From assembly GCA_028706255.1 (NCBI GenBank), contig JAQWBS010000012.1:1-43364 (forward strand): a stretch of DNA of 43,364 bases, in the 5' to 3' direction. Shown here in pieces: positions 8,338 to 15,981 of this stretch (positions are counted from its first letter, which is position 1; each line of letters begins with the position of its first letter). A program made the position numbers and the translations under genes. The notes below the pieces were generated by a model that was not told the origin of the DNA, did not search any database, and saw nothing but the letters and a program-made list of their open reading frames with translations. This DNA comes from Alphaproteobacteria bacterium. GTDB taxonomy: Bacteria > Pseudomonadota > Alphaproteobacteria > RF32 > CAG-239.

Positions 8338-9279
8338 CTAATTAATGTTTCCGTCAAGCGGATTAAACTTCAACAACATTGTTTTCCACATATCATATTT
8401 ATCAGAATAATTCTTCACGAAGATTTGATAAGCATCTTCACAATTATAAACCGCACGTCTAGCGCTTTCAGCTACTGACCTAAAATATGGATCTGAACCA
8501 TATCTTCCTGTGTCTAAAATTTTAACATCTCTAACTTTTCCTTCTGGTGTCAAAAAAGCTCTAATTTCAACAACCATATTTTGAGCCCCTTTTGCCCCAG
8601 GATCTAAATTCCAACAAGCACGCAAACGCCCTGCAATGGCATCAATTTCCGAAATTGAAAGTTCACTGAAATATGAACCACCTGTGCCACCTTCAATCCC
8701 CATATGATTAACCTCTGTTCCTTCTTTGACTGTTGCTTCTTGAGTCACAGGTCCTAAATTTTTCTCAATTGAATCAACGGATGCTAACAAGCTCTTTAAT
8801 GGGTTTGCTAAATCTGGTTTACCCTTTTCTTGCTTAACAGCAGGAACAGAGTTGTTTCCTTTCTTGGTCTCAACTTTTTTAGGTGCTTCAGGTTTAGGCT
8901 GTGGCTTTGTTTTTGGCTTACTTGGTTGAGGAGCAACCATAAAATCTTTCTTTGGTTTCACAGGAGCTTCTTCTGTCTTTTCTTTCTTAGGCGCAGGAAC
9001 ATCGGACTTTCCGTCCTTTTTTCCTGTTTCAGGTGTTGTGAAATTTGAACTCACTTCTTTTCTTTTTTCAACACTAGCTTGTTTATCTTCTTTACCAATT
9101 TTTGCCTTTGGCGGAAGGTTTGTCATCTCTGAGAGTTTTACATCTTTCAAATCTACAATAATTGGAACTTGGCTAATGTGTGTCTTTCGACTAAACCAAA
9201 ACAACGGGATATTAATCATCAAAGCTAATATCACCGCCACATGCAACCCCATAGATCTGTATAAATGTTTTTTCATCAT
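8338..9279 (-). CDS. tolA: TolA-like periplasm-spanning protein with TonB/TolA C-terminal domain
   Basis: TolA links the TolQR motor in the inner membrane to Pal-TolB at the outer membrane and helps constrict the envelope during division. This 313-residue protein has an N-terminal TM helix (residues about 10-28). A long Lys/Pro/Glu-rich linker follows (residues about 55-150, with repeated KP, PK and KPKTKPQPKP). The globular C-terminal domain carries ISEIDAIAGRLRACWNLDPGAKGAQ, typical of alphaproteobacterial TolA/TonB C-termini. It starts 4 bases after tolR and is third in the run tolQ-tolR-tolA. The short Pro-rich linker instead of a long Ala-rich helix is closer to alphaproteobacterial than enterobacterial TolA. 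Confidence 0.9.
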   Translation of the reverse strand: MMKKHLYRSMGLHVAVILALMINIPLFWFSRKTHISQVPIIVDLKDVKLSEMTNLPPKAKIGKEDKQASVEKRKEVSSNFTTPETGKKDGKSDVPAPKKEKTEEAPVKPKKDFMVAPQPSKPKTKPQPKPEAPKKVETKKGNNSVPAVKQEKGKPDLANPLKSLLASVDSIEKNLGPVTQEATVKEGTEVNHMGIEGGTGGSYFSELSISEIDAIAGRLRACWNLDPGAKGAQNMVVEIRAFLTPEGKVRDVKILDTGRYGSDPYFRSVAESARRAVYNCEDAYQIFVKNYSDKYDMWKTMLLKFNPLDGNIN

Positions 9280-9283
9280 ACGC

Positions 9284-9709
9284 TTATTTTTTACCTAATG
9301 GTCGAGGTTCTGTTTTAAGTCCAACTTTATCAAAACCAGCCTCTTTCAAAATCGCCATCAAACCGATAACTCTGCCATATCCCGTGTCCGTATCACCTGA
9401 AATTGTCACCGTTAACTCTTTGTTGTTTTCAAGAATTGCTTTGAGTTTTGCCACAACTTGATCTGCAGGAACTTCATTTTTACCGATGTAATAATAGCCT
9501 TCTTTATCCACGCTAATATTAACTGAAGTGTCTTCACCTGTGAGGTTTTTACCACCCACCTTCGGCAAATCTAAATTAATTCCTGTCGTCATCAAAGGTG
9601 CTGCCACCATAAAGATAATCAAAAGCACCAACATCACGTCAATCATTGGTGTCATATTGATATCAGACTTCATTCGTCTGCGTCCAGATTTTCCAGCACT
9701 AAAAGCCAT
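9284..9709 (-). CDS. tolR: TolR / ExbD-family biopolymer transport protein
   Basis: TolR is the single-TM partner of TolQ in the proton-driven Tol motor. The key membrane motif is visible as INMTPMIDVMLVLLIIFMVAA, with the proton-carrying aspartate in MIDV. The periplasmic domain ends in a DTDTGYGRVIGLMAILKEAG stretch, the usual ExbD/TolR fold. The ATG at 9709 is chosen over 9757 because AGGAGA lies 6 bases before it and it begins one base after the tolQ stop. The result is 141 residues, a standard size. Confidence 0.94.
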   Translation of the reverse strand: MAFSAGKSGRRRMKSDINMTPMIDVMLVLLIIFMVAAPLMTTGINLDLPKVGGKNLTGEDTSVNISVDKEGYYYIGKNEVPADQVVAKLKAILENNKELTVTISGDTDTGYGRVIGLMAILKEAGFDKVGLKTEPRPLGKK

Positions 9710-9710
9710 T

Positions 9711-10457
9711 TTATTCTCCTGCGATTTCGGCTTGAATTGCCGTATCATCAATTTCACGAGAAAGAATTGTTGAAAATTCTGTCATAAAGTTTTCGAGTTT
9801 ACGAGCATATCTATCAATATCAGAGCTGAGTTTGTTATAAGCAATCAAAGCTGGAATCGCTGCAACCAAGCCAAGAGCAGTGGTGAACAAAGCTTCTGCA
9901 ATCCCTGGGGCAATCGTTGCTAAAGAGTTGTTTTGAGTGTAACCCATTGCTGAAAAAGCGTTCATAATTCCCCAAACTGTTCCGAACAACCCAATAAATG
10001 GTGCAGCAGAAGCGGTTGAAGCCAAGAAACCAAGTCTGTTTTCCAAGCTTTCCAAATCTTTATCCATTGCCACATTCATCGCTTTTTCAATACGTTGTTG
10101 CAAAGAAACTCCACGAAGCCCACGATTAGTTTTTGCTTTAAGAATATTACTTCTTTTCCATTCTTTCATTGCCGCCACAAACATTGAAGCCATTGGTTCA
10201 ATGGGACGATTCCCAATGTTGTCATAAAGTCTGTCAAGAGAACCACCTGACCAAAAATTATCTTCAAATTTTTTAGTTAATCCCTTGAGGTGTCTTAGGG
10301 TTGCAACTTTTTCTAAAATGATTGCCCAAGTCCAAACTGAAGAAGCAAAAAGCCCCAAAACCACGAGCTTAATGACCAAATCGGCTGACCAAATCAGAGA
10401 AAAAATTGATAAATGTGACGTTGCATTTGCCACTTCTTGAATTGCTTGTGTTTCCAT
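9711..10457 (-). CDS. tolQ: TolQ / ExbB-family motor protein
   Basis: TolQ is the three-TM stator-like subunit that, with TolR, turns the proton gradient into work on TolA. The first helix (LVIKLVVLGLFASSVWTWAII), the cytoplasmic domain with Lys/Arg-rich helices, and the final pair of helices around PFIGLFGTVWGIMNAF and ALFTTALGLVAAIPALIAYN are all typical. The start at 10457 gives 248 residues and fits the family N-terminus. A GTG at 10490 would add 11 residues. The upstream neighbour is not ybgC, as is usual. Instead a HigA-like gene and a 414-base gene-free region separate them. An inverted repeat at 10498-10524 may be its operator. Confidence 0.94.
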   Translation of the reverse strand: METQAIQEVANATSHLSIFSLIWSADLVIKLVVLGLFASSVWTWAIILEKVATLRHLKGLTKKFEDNFWSGGSLDRLYDNIGNRPIEPMASMFVAAMKEWKRSNILKAKTNRGLRGVSLQQRIEKAMNVAMDKDLESLENRLGFLASTASAAPFIGLFGTVWGIMNAFSAMGYTQNNSLATIAPGIAEALFTTALGLVAAIPALIAYNKLSSDIDRYARKLENFMTEFSTILSREIDDTAIQAEIAGE

Positions 10458-10497
10458 CTTTACGATACCTTCATTATGAATAAAACCCACTCTTGCG

Positions 10498-10524
10498 TAG
10501 CATAAAATTTAACATTAAATGCTA
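10498..10524. promoter_or_regulatory. Inverted repeat between the HigA-like gene and tolQ
   Basis: TAGCAT (10498-10503) and ATGCTA (10519-10524) are perfect arms around an AT-rich centre with further partial symmetry (TTTAAcaTTAAA). It lies 40-67 bases before tolQ, a promoter position, so it could be an operator for a dimeric regulator. The HigA-like protein encoded just upstream is the obvious candidate, but this is untested. Confidence 0.35.
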
Positions 10525-10560
10525 AAGATAATCTTAATATAGTCTGGGAATATAAAAAAA

Positions 10561-10854
10561 TTACTCACTATATATAACTTTATAAGAAATTATACTATCA
10601 AAAAGTTCAGAATTTTTTTCTAATTCTTGCATCAATTCTATTCTGTTTTGAATTTGTAAAAAATAGCCATCTTCAAGTTCAAAAAACTTACACAACCTTA
10701 AGTCAGTATTCGGCGTAATTCGACGACGCCCTCTAATGATTTCATTAATTCTGTTCTGATTCACTTTTAAAAACATCGCAAGTTGATTTTCGCTGATTTC
10801 ATATTTCTCCAAAAACTCAAACTTTAAAAAATCTCCAATTCTTTTATATTTCAT
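10561..10854 (-). CDS. HigA/VapI-type XRE regulator, no toxin partner seen
   Basis: This 97-residue protein has a helix-turn-helix of the HigA antitoxin type: SENQLAMFLKVNQNRINEII, then RGRRRITPNTDLRLCKFFE and an aromatic tail ending the domain. In HigBA modules a HigB toxin gene is immediately adjacent. Here there is no open frame for a toxin on either side: tolQ follows 103 bases on, and the upstream 414 bases hold only repeats. It is either an orphaned antitoxin or an autonomous regulator. It is read in the same direction as tolQRA and may be cotranscribed with them. The DNA target is unknown, and the palindromes at 10498 and 11049 are candidates. Confidence 0.85.
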   Translation of the reverse strand: MKYKRIGDFLKFEFLEKYEISENQLAMFLKVNQNRINEIIRGRRRITPNTDLRLCKFFELEDGYFLQIQNRIELMQELEKNSELFDSIISYKVIYSE

Positions 10855-11048
10855 TCAAACCTCAACACTAATTAAATTCACTAAAAAAGCCTACCACCCT
10901 GACAAAGCACAGAAAAACTTAAATACATATGACATATGCTCATCAAGATACAAACCTTCAAACACTACGCCAAATACAAAACATCTTTCAACTCATATGC
11001 CATCTTCGAACATTACGCTGCTAAACACAAAACACTTACAACTTATAC

Positions 11049-11062
11049 GTTATACGTATAAC
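11049..11062. repeat. Perfect 14-bp palindrome
   Basis: GTTATACGTATAAC reads the same on both strands. The flanks extend the symmetry imperfectly to about 30 bases (11041-11070). The half site GTTATACGT also occurs in the 33-base inverted repeat at 37889-37921. It could be a regulator binding site. Confidence 0.6.
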
Positions 11063-11088
11063 ATATAACTCATTTAAAATCAAACGCT

Positions 11089-11128
11089 TTCTAAATGGAA
11101 ACGACACATTCTAAATGAAAACAACACA
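11089..11128. repeat. 20-bp tandem repeat, two copies
   Basis: TTCTAAATGGAAACGACACA (11089-11108) is followed directly by TTCTAAATGAAAACAACACA (11109-11128), differing at two positions. It lies in noncoding DNA. It may be a slippage product or paired binding sites. Confidence 0.7.
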
Positions 11129-11268
11129 TTAGTTGTATTTGAAATTTTTCTAAAAAATTAAAACTTTTAACAAAATTAAAAACAAAGATAAAGAATCAGA
11201 AACTCACAAAAGTAAAGAGGATAGACATCTTGAGACAATTCTTTCCGTTTAAACATTAGTTTCTTTTC

Positions 11269-11604
11269 TTAAATTTTTTTCCATGTTCTCGTTTTGTTGA
11301 TTTCTTCCTTATCTCTAAAGGCCTGCTCAACATCAACACCGTGCAGATTAGCAATATTTAAAAGGAAAATTAAAACATCCGCCACTTCTTCAGCAACAGA
11401 GGTATTATAAGTTTTATTCGCATCTATCTGCATATTTTTTAAGCTCTTTCGAACCGCTTTAACCAACTCACCCACTTCTTCCATCAGGTAAAAACATTCC
11501 ATAACTTTATCAGTGGTATTAAATCCTCTTTCAATTTTCATTTTGGCAATATATTCTTGTAAATCCTTTAAAGTTGGATTTTGTTTTAAAAACAAATCAG
11601 ACAT
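11269..11604 (-). CDS. MazG-like nucleotide pyrophosphohydrolase
   Basis: This family hydrolyses nucleoside triphosphates to monophosphates and pyrophosphate, cleaning the nucleotide pool. The 111-residue protein is a single all-alpha MazG domain. The metal-binding EExxE is seen in MEEVGELVKAV and the second acidic helix as AEEVADVLIFLLNIAN (ExxD). It is far shorter than two-domain MazG and closer to the small MazG-like/dCTPase group. Substrate specificity cannot be told. The gene starts 11 bases after the preceding hypothetical gene with a GGAG site, as the last gene of the ruvA-ruvB-ybgC run. Confidence 0.85.
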   Translation of the reverse strand: MSDLFLKQNPTLKDLQEYIAKMKIERGFNTTDKVMECFYLMEEVGELVKAVRKSLKNMQIDANKTYNTSVAEEVADVLIFLLNIANLHGVDVEQAFRDKEEINKTRTWKKI

Positions 11605-11615
11605 AAAATTTTCTC

Positions 11616-11885
11616 CTATAAATAGTTTTGATTATATCCCGCAATTCCAAAAACAATTTTGAAATTATTCCTCTTCTTTTTTACAAGTTCAACGCTCCGT
11701 TTTGATACAAAAAAGACCGTTTTAAAAATCCAAAATCTAAAATAATAAGATTTACCGTCCATTTGAATAAACTTCTTCACACGATATTCCGTTCCATCTG
11801 ACTTTTCAATTTCAGTACTATAACCAAGACCAAATTTATTATTATCAAAATCCAAACCAAATTCTGTGAAGATATTCTTTTTCAT
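11616..11885 (-). CDS. Small hypothetical protein coupled to ybgC
   Basis: This 89-residue protein is not recognised. It is basic and aromatic (KSYYFRFWIFKTVFFVSKRS) with no clear membrane helix. Its start overlaps the ybgC stop as TAATG, so it should be translationally coupled, which supports it being a real gene. It occupies the place where tolQ normally begins in the ybgC-tol arrangement. The function is unknown. Confidence 0.65.
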   Translation of the reverse strand: MKKNIFTEFGLDFDNNKFGLGYSTEIEKSDGTEYRVKKFIQMDGKSYYFRFWIFKTVFFVSKRSVELVKKKRNNFKIVFGIAGYNQNYL

Positions 11886-12307
11886 TACAAAACTTCTCTT
11901 TTATATTCCCAAAGTTTTTCAACCATTTTTTCAGGAACACGTTGTGGACGCATTTTAGCCAGTGAAATATAAACCAAAGTTACTTTGATTTTCACTCTTT
12001 CCTCACCATTACAACTCACAATTTGACAAGCTTCAACCGTCGCCCCTTTCACATCTTCAACTTCGCAAGAAATTTCAATCAAGTCATCCAAGCGAGAGGG
12101 CTTAAGATATTCTAATTCTGCACGACGAACAATAAACCCAAATTTATCATCAGATTCTAAATCTTCACGTTGCTCAAAACCAAGGGAGCGCACAAACTCT
12201 GTTCTGGCTCTTTCAGCAAATTTCAAATAGTTTGCATAATAAACAATTCCACCAGCATCAGTATCCTCATAATAAATTCTAATCGGCAATTTATAAAGTT
12301 TAACCAT
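11885..12307 (-). CDS. ybgC: Tol-Pal-associated acyl-CoA thioesterase YbgC
   Basis: YbgC is a hotdog-fold thioesterase that hydrolyses acyl-CoA and is genetically tied to the Tol-Pal system and phospholipid metabolism. The 140-residue protein shows the active-site signature YYEDTDAGGIVYYANYLKFA, with the catalytic aspartate in EDTDAGG, near the N-terminus. The start overlaps the ruvB stop (TAATG) and the stop overlaps the next start (TAATG), indicating tight coupling in the run. In most relatives tolQ follows directly. Here it is about 1.4 kb further on. Confidence 0.94.
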   Translation of the reverse strand: MVKLYKLPIRIYYEDTDAGGIVYYANYLKFAERARTEFVRSLGFEQREDLESDDKFGFIVRRAELEYLKPSRLDDLIEISCEVEDVKGATVEACQIVSCNGEERVKIKVTLVYISLAKMRPQRVPEKMVEKLWEYKREVL

Positions 12308-13356
12308 TACTCATCCTCTCCCAATAAATCCATTTGTTTTATAATTCTTTTTGGTTTTGCCAACCCCAGATATTCATATCCTAAATCAGAAATCATTCTG
12401 CCTCTTGGGGTTCTTTGCAAAAAGCCAAGTTTCAGCAAAAATGGTTCAATCACCTCTTCAATTGTATCTCTTTCTTCGGAAAGCGCTGCCACGAGTGTGT
12501 CAGCACCAACAGGACCTCCTCCATAATTTGTAACGATACAATCGAGATATTTACGGTCAAATGTATCCAACCCATAATCATCAACATCTAAGCGACGCAA
12601 CGCCTTGTCAGCAATGTGTGTATCCGCTTGTGCCAAACCTGACATTGCCCAAAAATCTCGAACACGACGTAAAAGCCTGCCTGCCACTCGAGGCGTGCCT
12701 CGAGAACGTTTCGCAATTTCAATTGCTCCATCTTCAGAAATTGCCATTCCCAAAAGCCCTGCACCACGTACCACAATGCTTGCCAGTTCTTCTGCCGAAT
12801 AAAAATCTAATCTCAAGGGAATTCCAAACCTTTCACGAAGTGGCGTACTGAGCAACCCCGAACGTGTCGTTGCTCCCACAAGGGTAAAAGGTTGCAAATC
12901 GATTCGCACAGAACGAGCCGAAGGACCTTCACCAATAATTAAATCGAGCTGAAAATCCTCCATCGCTGAATATAAAACTTCTTCAATTGCTGGATTAAGA
13001 CGATGAATTTCATCAATAAATAAAACATCATTACGTTCCAAGTTGGTCAGAATAGCCGCTAAGTCGCCTGTTTTTGTAATCATTGGGGCAGAAGTTGCAC
13101 GAAACCCAACGCCTAATTCTTTTGCAACAATAGAAGCCAAAGTTGTTTTTCCAAGCCCTGGAGGACCAAAAAACAACGTGTGGTCTAAAGCCTCACCACG
13201 CATTTTAGCTGCTTCAATAAAAACTTTTAAATTATCACAAACTTGTCTTTGCCCAACAAAATCTTCAAGTTTTTGAGGACGCAAACTCACAGGAGAATTT
13301 ACATCACGTTCATCGCCTTCTTGATGTTTCGGACTAACGATTCTTTCTTCTGTCAT
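12307..13356 (-). CDS. ruvB: Holliday junction branch migration ATPase RuvB
   Basis: RuvB forms hexameric AAA+ rings that pull DNA through the RuvA-bound Holliday junction. It has 349 residues, the normal size. Walker A is GPPGLGKT (residues 64-71) and Walker B is LFIDEIHR (112-119). Sensor 1 and the arginine region appear as [18 protein letters not shown]. The winged-helix C-terminus contains [17 protein letters not shown]. It begins 3 bases after ruvA and overlaps ybgC by one base. ruvC is not in this operon but lies at 25854. Confidence 0.98.
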   Translation of the reverse strand: MTEERIVSPKHQEGDERDVNSPVSLRPQKLEDFVGQRQVCDNLKVFIEAAKMRGEALDHTLFFGPPGLGKTTLASIVAKELGVGFRATSAPMITKTGDLAAILTNLERNDVLFIDEIHRLNPAIEEVLYSAMEDFQLDLIIGEGPSARSVRIDLQPFTLVGATTRSGLLSTPLRERFGIPLRLDFYSAEELASIVVRGAGLLGMAISEDGAIEIAKRSRGTPRVAGRLLRRVRDFWAMSGLAQADTHIADKALRRLDVDDYGLDTFDRKYLDCIVTNYGGGPVGADTLVAALSEERDTIEEVIEPFLLKLGFLQRTPRGRMISDLGYEYLGLAKPKRIIKQMDLLGEDE

Positions 13357-13359
13357 TTA

Positions 13360-14001
13360 CTAAAAGTCCTTTTTCATAAATTTTTTCAAGGCAAGACGAA
13401 TTAAATCTTGCATAGAAGATTCAGGATTCGCTACCAAAACTTCGTTCACAGCTTGATAAGCTTCAATTCTTTGATAGCCCAAATTGACCAAAGCAGAAAG
13501 AGCATCTTCAACTTTAGAATCTTCAACAGTTGCTTGAGCAACAGAGACGACCTCTTCTTCTGAACCGGAAACATCTGATAAAGCAACATCTCCCATTGGC
13601 ACAGTGACCATTTTCCCTTTAAGTTCTGTCACTAATCGAGCGGCAAGCTTCGGACCAACGCCGTTTGCCCTAGCAAAAGAAGCTTTATCCCCAGCCGCTA
13701 TGGCTTGTGCCAATTGACTTCCTGAAAGAACAGATAAAATGTTAAGCCCAACCTTAGAGCCAACTCCTTGCACCTTTGTTAAAGTGATAAACCATTCTTT
13801 TTCTAAAGCATCAAAAAAGCCATAAAGCGAAATGCTATCTTCACGCACAATTGTTTCAATATAAAGCTTAGCCTTCTCCCCTCTCACCAATTTTGACAAG
13901 GTGCGATTAGAGGCAAAAACCAAATAGCCAACACCGTTCACATCAATAATGCAGTAATCTTCGCCAACCGTATCAACTAGCCCATTCAATTTAGCAATCA
14001 T
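13360..14001 (-). CDS. ruvA: Holliday junction-binding protein RuvA
   Basis: RuvA tetramers hold the four-way junction flat and load RuvB. The 213-residue protein has the N-terminal OB domain beginning MIAKLNGLVDTV, two helix-hairpin-helix motifs (VQGVGSKVGLNIL and ANGVGPKLAARLVTELKGK), an acidic flexible linker, and the RuvB-binding C-terminal domain (DALSALVNLGYQRIEAYQAV). It is the first gene of the run, with the gap at 14002-14165 as its likely promoter region. Confidence 0.97.
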   Translation of the reverse strand: MIAKLNGLVDTVGEDYCIIDVNGVGYLVFASNRTLSKLVRGEKAKLYIETIVREDSISLYGFFDALEKEWFITLTKVQGVGSKVGLNILSVLSGSQLAQAIAAGDKASFARANGVGPKLAARLVTELKGKMVTVPMGDVALSDVSGSEEEVVSVAQATVEDSKVEDALSALVNLGYQRIEAYQAVNEVLVANPESSMQDLIRLALKKFMKKDF

Positions 14002-14120
14002 TTCATTCTAACCTTTAAATTTCTATTCTTAACAGAAGTCTATACAAAGATTAAATGCTCTGCAAGTGCTTAATTTATTTAAGAACAAAAAAAGAACAAA
14101 CATCATCTTCCCAAAAAGAT

Positions 14121-14154
14121 AAAAAAAAGACGGTCTTAAAAAAAACCGCCTTTT
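14121..14154 (-). terminator. Terminator after pssA
   Basis: AAAAGACGGT (14125-14134) pairs with ACCGCCTTTT (14145-14154) with one mismatch. On the minus strand it is followed by eight Us (complement of the A-run at 14121-14128). It lies just beyond the pssA stop at 14166 and separates psd-pssA from ruvA. Confidence 0.75.
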
Positions 14155-14165
14155 CATTTTAACTT

Positions 14166-14951
14166 CTAGATATCTTCTTCATATTTCTTTTTCAAATCCA
14201 AAAAGATGAAAACACCGACTGGAATAGAAAGCGCATAAAGAAAGACAGAAATTCCCAAAGTAATCCAAGGTTGACTAATGATGAAACTTGCAAATAAAGC
14301 CACTAAAATCATCATTGGAATAAAGAGATATGTCGGAACTTTAAGTTTCTTTGTGGAAACAGTTGGGATTCGGCTAACCATCAACAAAGCCACCACCAAC
14401 ATAATGCTTGCCATAAAAAAGTTTGAACGCAAGAACTCAAGTTCAGGAAAATCAAAACTAATCATAATTGGCATAATTGCTAAAGCAGCAGCCGCTGGCG
14501 CAGGAACGCCTGTGAAAAAGTTTTGCCAATATGACGGCTGAGGCTCTTCATCCAGCATCGTATTAAAACGAGCCAATCTCATTGCCATACCAATAATGAA
14601 CAACAAGCAAAAAAACCAACCGAATTTTGGAAAATCATACAGCGTCCATTGATAAATCAACACCGCAGGCGAAACACCAAAACTCACAAAGTCTGAGAGA
14701 GAATCAAGTTCCGCCCCAAATTTGCTTGATGTTTTTAACATTCTAGCCACTCTACCATCAAGCATATCAAAAAATGCTGCTAAGAAAATACAGATAATTG
14801 CTTTCGACCATTCTTCATGAATGGCATAGCGAATAGACGTTGCACCAGCACACAAAGCCAACATTGTAACCAAATTTGGTGCAATTTTTCTAAAAGGCAA
14901 AGACTTAAGTTTTTGCTTAGACATAAGAATTTTCTTATTAATTTTTTCCAT
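14166..14951 (-). CDS. pssA: CDP-diacylglycerol-serine O-phosphatidyltransferase
   Basis: PssA joins serine to CDP-diacylglycerol to make phosphatidylserine in the inner membrane. The CDP-alcohol phosphotransferase motif is complete: DMLDGRVARML followed by GAELDSLSD (DGxxAR-x8-GxxxD-xxxD). The 261-residue protein has about seven to eight hydrophobic helices. The start overlaps the psd stop as TAATG, so the substrate-making enzyme is coupled to the decarboxylase that consumes its product. A later start at 14921 (MSKQK...) is possible. Confidence 0.95.
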   Translation of the reverse strand: MEKINKKILMSKQKLKSLPFRKIAPNLVTMLALCAGATSIRYAIHEEWSKAIICIFLAAFFDMLDGRVARMLKTSSKFGAELDSLSDFVSFGVSPAVLIYQWTLYDFPKFGWFFCLLFIIGMAMRLARFNTMLDEEPQPSYWQNFFTGVPAPAAAALAIMPIMISFDFPELEFLRSNFFMASIMLVVALLMVSRIPTVSTKKLKVPTYLFIPMMILVALFASFIISQPWITLGISVFLYALSIPVGVFIFLDLKKKYEEDI

Positions 14952-15661
14952 TATTTTAAATTCCCTTTAACTTGTGGCGCAGTGCTCTCAAGATTCGCAA
15001 GAATTGTTTCACCAGCAACCATTGTTTGACCTAAACAAACTTGAGGCTCAATGCCTTCAGGCAAATAAACATCAAGACGAGAGCCAAAACGGATAAGTCC
15101 AAATCTTTCACCAGCTTTATATTCTTGTGCTTCGGTTGCTTCACACAAAATTCTGCGAGCCACAAGCCCAGCGATTTGAACAAAGGCGATTTCCTTACCA
15201 TTTTTTGTTTTCATTCCAAGAAGTTGTCTTTCATTGTCCTTGCTTGCTTTATCCAAAGTTGCGTTTAAAAACTTACCAGGAACATAAACTGCTTTTGTAA
15301 TTTTTCCTTCAGCAGGAGCACGATTAACGTGAACATTAAACACACTCATAAACACACTCACACGAGTGAATTTTTGTTTTTCCAAACCCAACTCTTCAGG
15401 ACCATTCACTTTGGCAATCATCTGCACGATTCCATCAGCAGGGGAAACGACGACATCTTTAATATCTGGAACAACACGTTCAGGATCTCTAAAAAAGAAA
15501 TAGCACCATACGGTTAAAACAATTCCCACCACACTAAGTGGCTTCCACAGAAGAGCAAGCGCAACCGTAATCAATGCAAAAGCACAAACAAATTTCCAGC
15601 CTTCACTATGAATTTTTGGCAAAACATAACGACGCCAAGAAATTTCAAAAGTTTTAATCAT
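14951..15661 (-). CDS. psd: Phosphatidylserine decarboxylase (short type)
   Basis: Psd converts phosphatidylserine to phosphatidylethanolamine. It is made as a proenzyme that cleaves itself to create a pyruvoyl group. The 236-residue protein is the short form. A hydrophobic region lies near residues 25-58, FRDPERVVP follows, then VSPADG and FMSVFNVHVNR. The cleavage site is the Gly-Ser pair in RFGSRLDVYLP. The ATG at 15661 is preferred over a TTG at 15667 because AAAGGA lies at the right distance. It is coupled to pssA, giving a complete two-step PE pathway. Confidence 0.96.
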   Translation of the reverse strand: MIKTFEISWRRYVLPKIHSEGWKFVCAFALITVALALLWKPLSVVGIVLTVWCYFFFRDPERVVPDIKDVVVSPADGIVQMIAKVNGPEELGLEKQKFTRVSVFMSVFNVHVNRAPAEGKITKAVYVPGKFLNATLDKASKDNERQLLGMKTKNGKEIAFVQIAGLVARRILCEATEAQEYKAGERFGLIRFGSRLDVYLPEGIEPQVCLGQTMVAGETILANLESTAPQVKGNLK

Positions 15662-15981
15662 CTCCAAGATCCTTTCGGTTTATAATTATCGTTGTTCAAA
15701 ATTAAATAAACATATTTTCTGAAAATAAACAAGATATATGTTTTATATACGCTCAAGATATTGCCATTTTTGGGATAAATCGAATTAATTATGAAATTTG
15801 ACATTTTTATTATTGCATTAATAAAAAAATCTTTGTATATATGGGCTGGTAAAGATGCTTATAAAGTATTTTTACTTAGCCTTATAAACTTAGGTTTGTT
15901 TCGGTTGCTGTCGCTTCCCTCACGCACCAATATTTATAAGACCTTGCAGATAAAAAATGTCTGCAAGACATTTTTTACTTA
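15662..15981. other. Gene-poor region before tRNA-Leu
   Basis: The left part must contain the psd promoter on the minus strand. A 63-codon frame at 15791-15982 has no ribosome site and runs into the hairpin before the tRNA, so it is not annotated as a gene. If transcribed to the right, the region ends in two mutually exclusive hairpins at 15943-15976. Confidence 0.5.
15943..15976 (+). terminator. Terminator-like hairpin overlapping an alternative hairpin
   Basis: AAAAAATGTCT (15952-15962) and AGACATTTTTT (15966-15976) form a perfect 11-bp stem ending in a T-run. CTTGCAGA (15943-15950) and TCTGCAAG (15960-15967) form a perfect 8-bp stem that uses part of the same sequence. Both cannot form at once, as in terminator/antiterminator switches. 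It ends 5 bases before the tRNA. Confidence 0.6.

Larger units (their letters stand above)
10855..11268. other. 414-base gene-free region with palindrome and tandem repeats
   Basis: No convincing gene is seen. A 41-codon frame at 10936-11061 encodes two similar halves (FKHYAKYKTSF and FEHYAAKHKTL), reflecting a roughly 48-base imperfect DNA repeat (about 10959-11047). It has no ribosome site. The perfect palindrome GTTATACGTATAAC lies at 11049-11062. A 20-base tandem duplication follows at 11089-11128. The stretch separates ruvA-ruvB-ybgC from tolQ, which are normally adjacent, so it may be a degraded insertion. Confidence 0.6.

Noticed and set aside
10936..11061. 41-codon frame in the repeat region
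   Set aside because: It has no ribosome site, and its content is explained by a DNA duplication and a palindrome.
11041..11130. CRISPR-like array in the repeat region
   Set aside because: There are only two copies of a 20-base unit and no spacers of regular length, and no cas genes are in the window.
10561..11604. Toxin-antitoxin module made of the HigA-like gene and the MazG-like gene
   Set aside because: MazG-like proteins are not HigB toxins, and the two genes are separated by over 400 gene-free bases.
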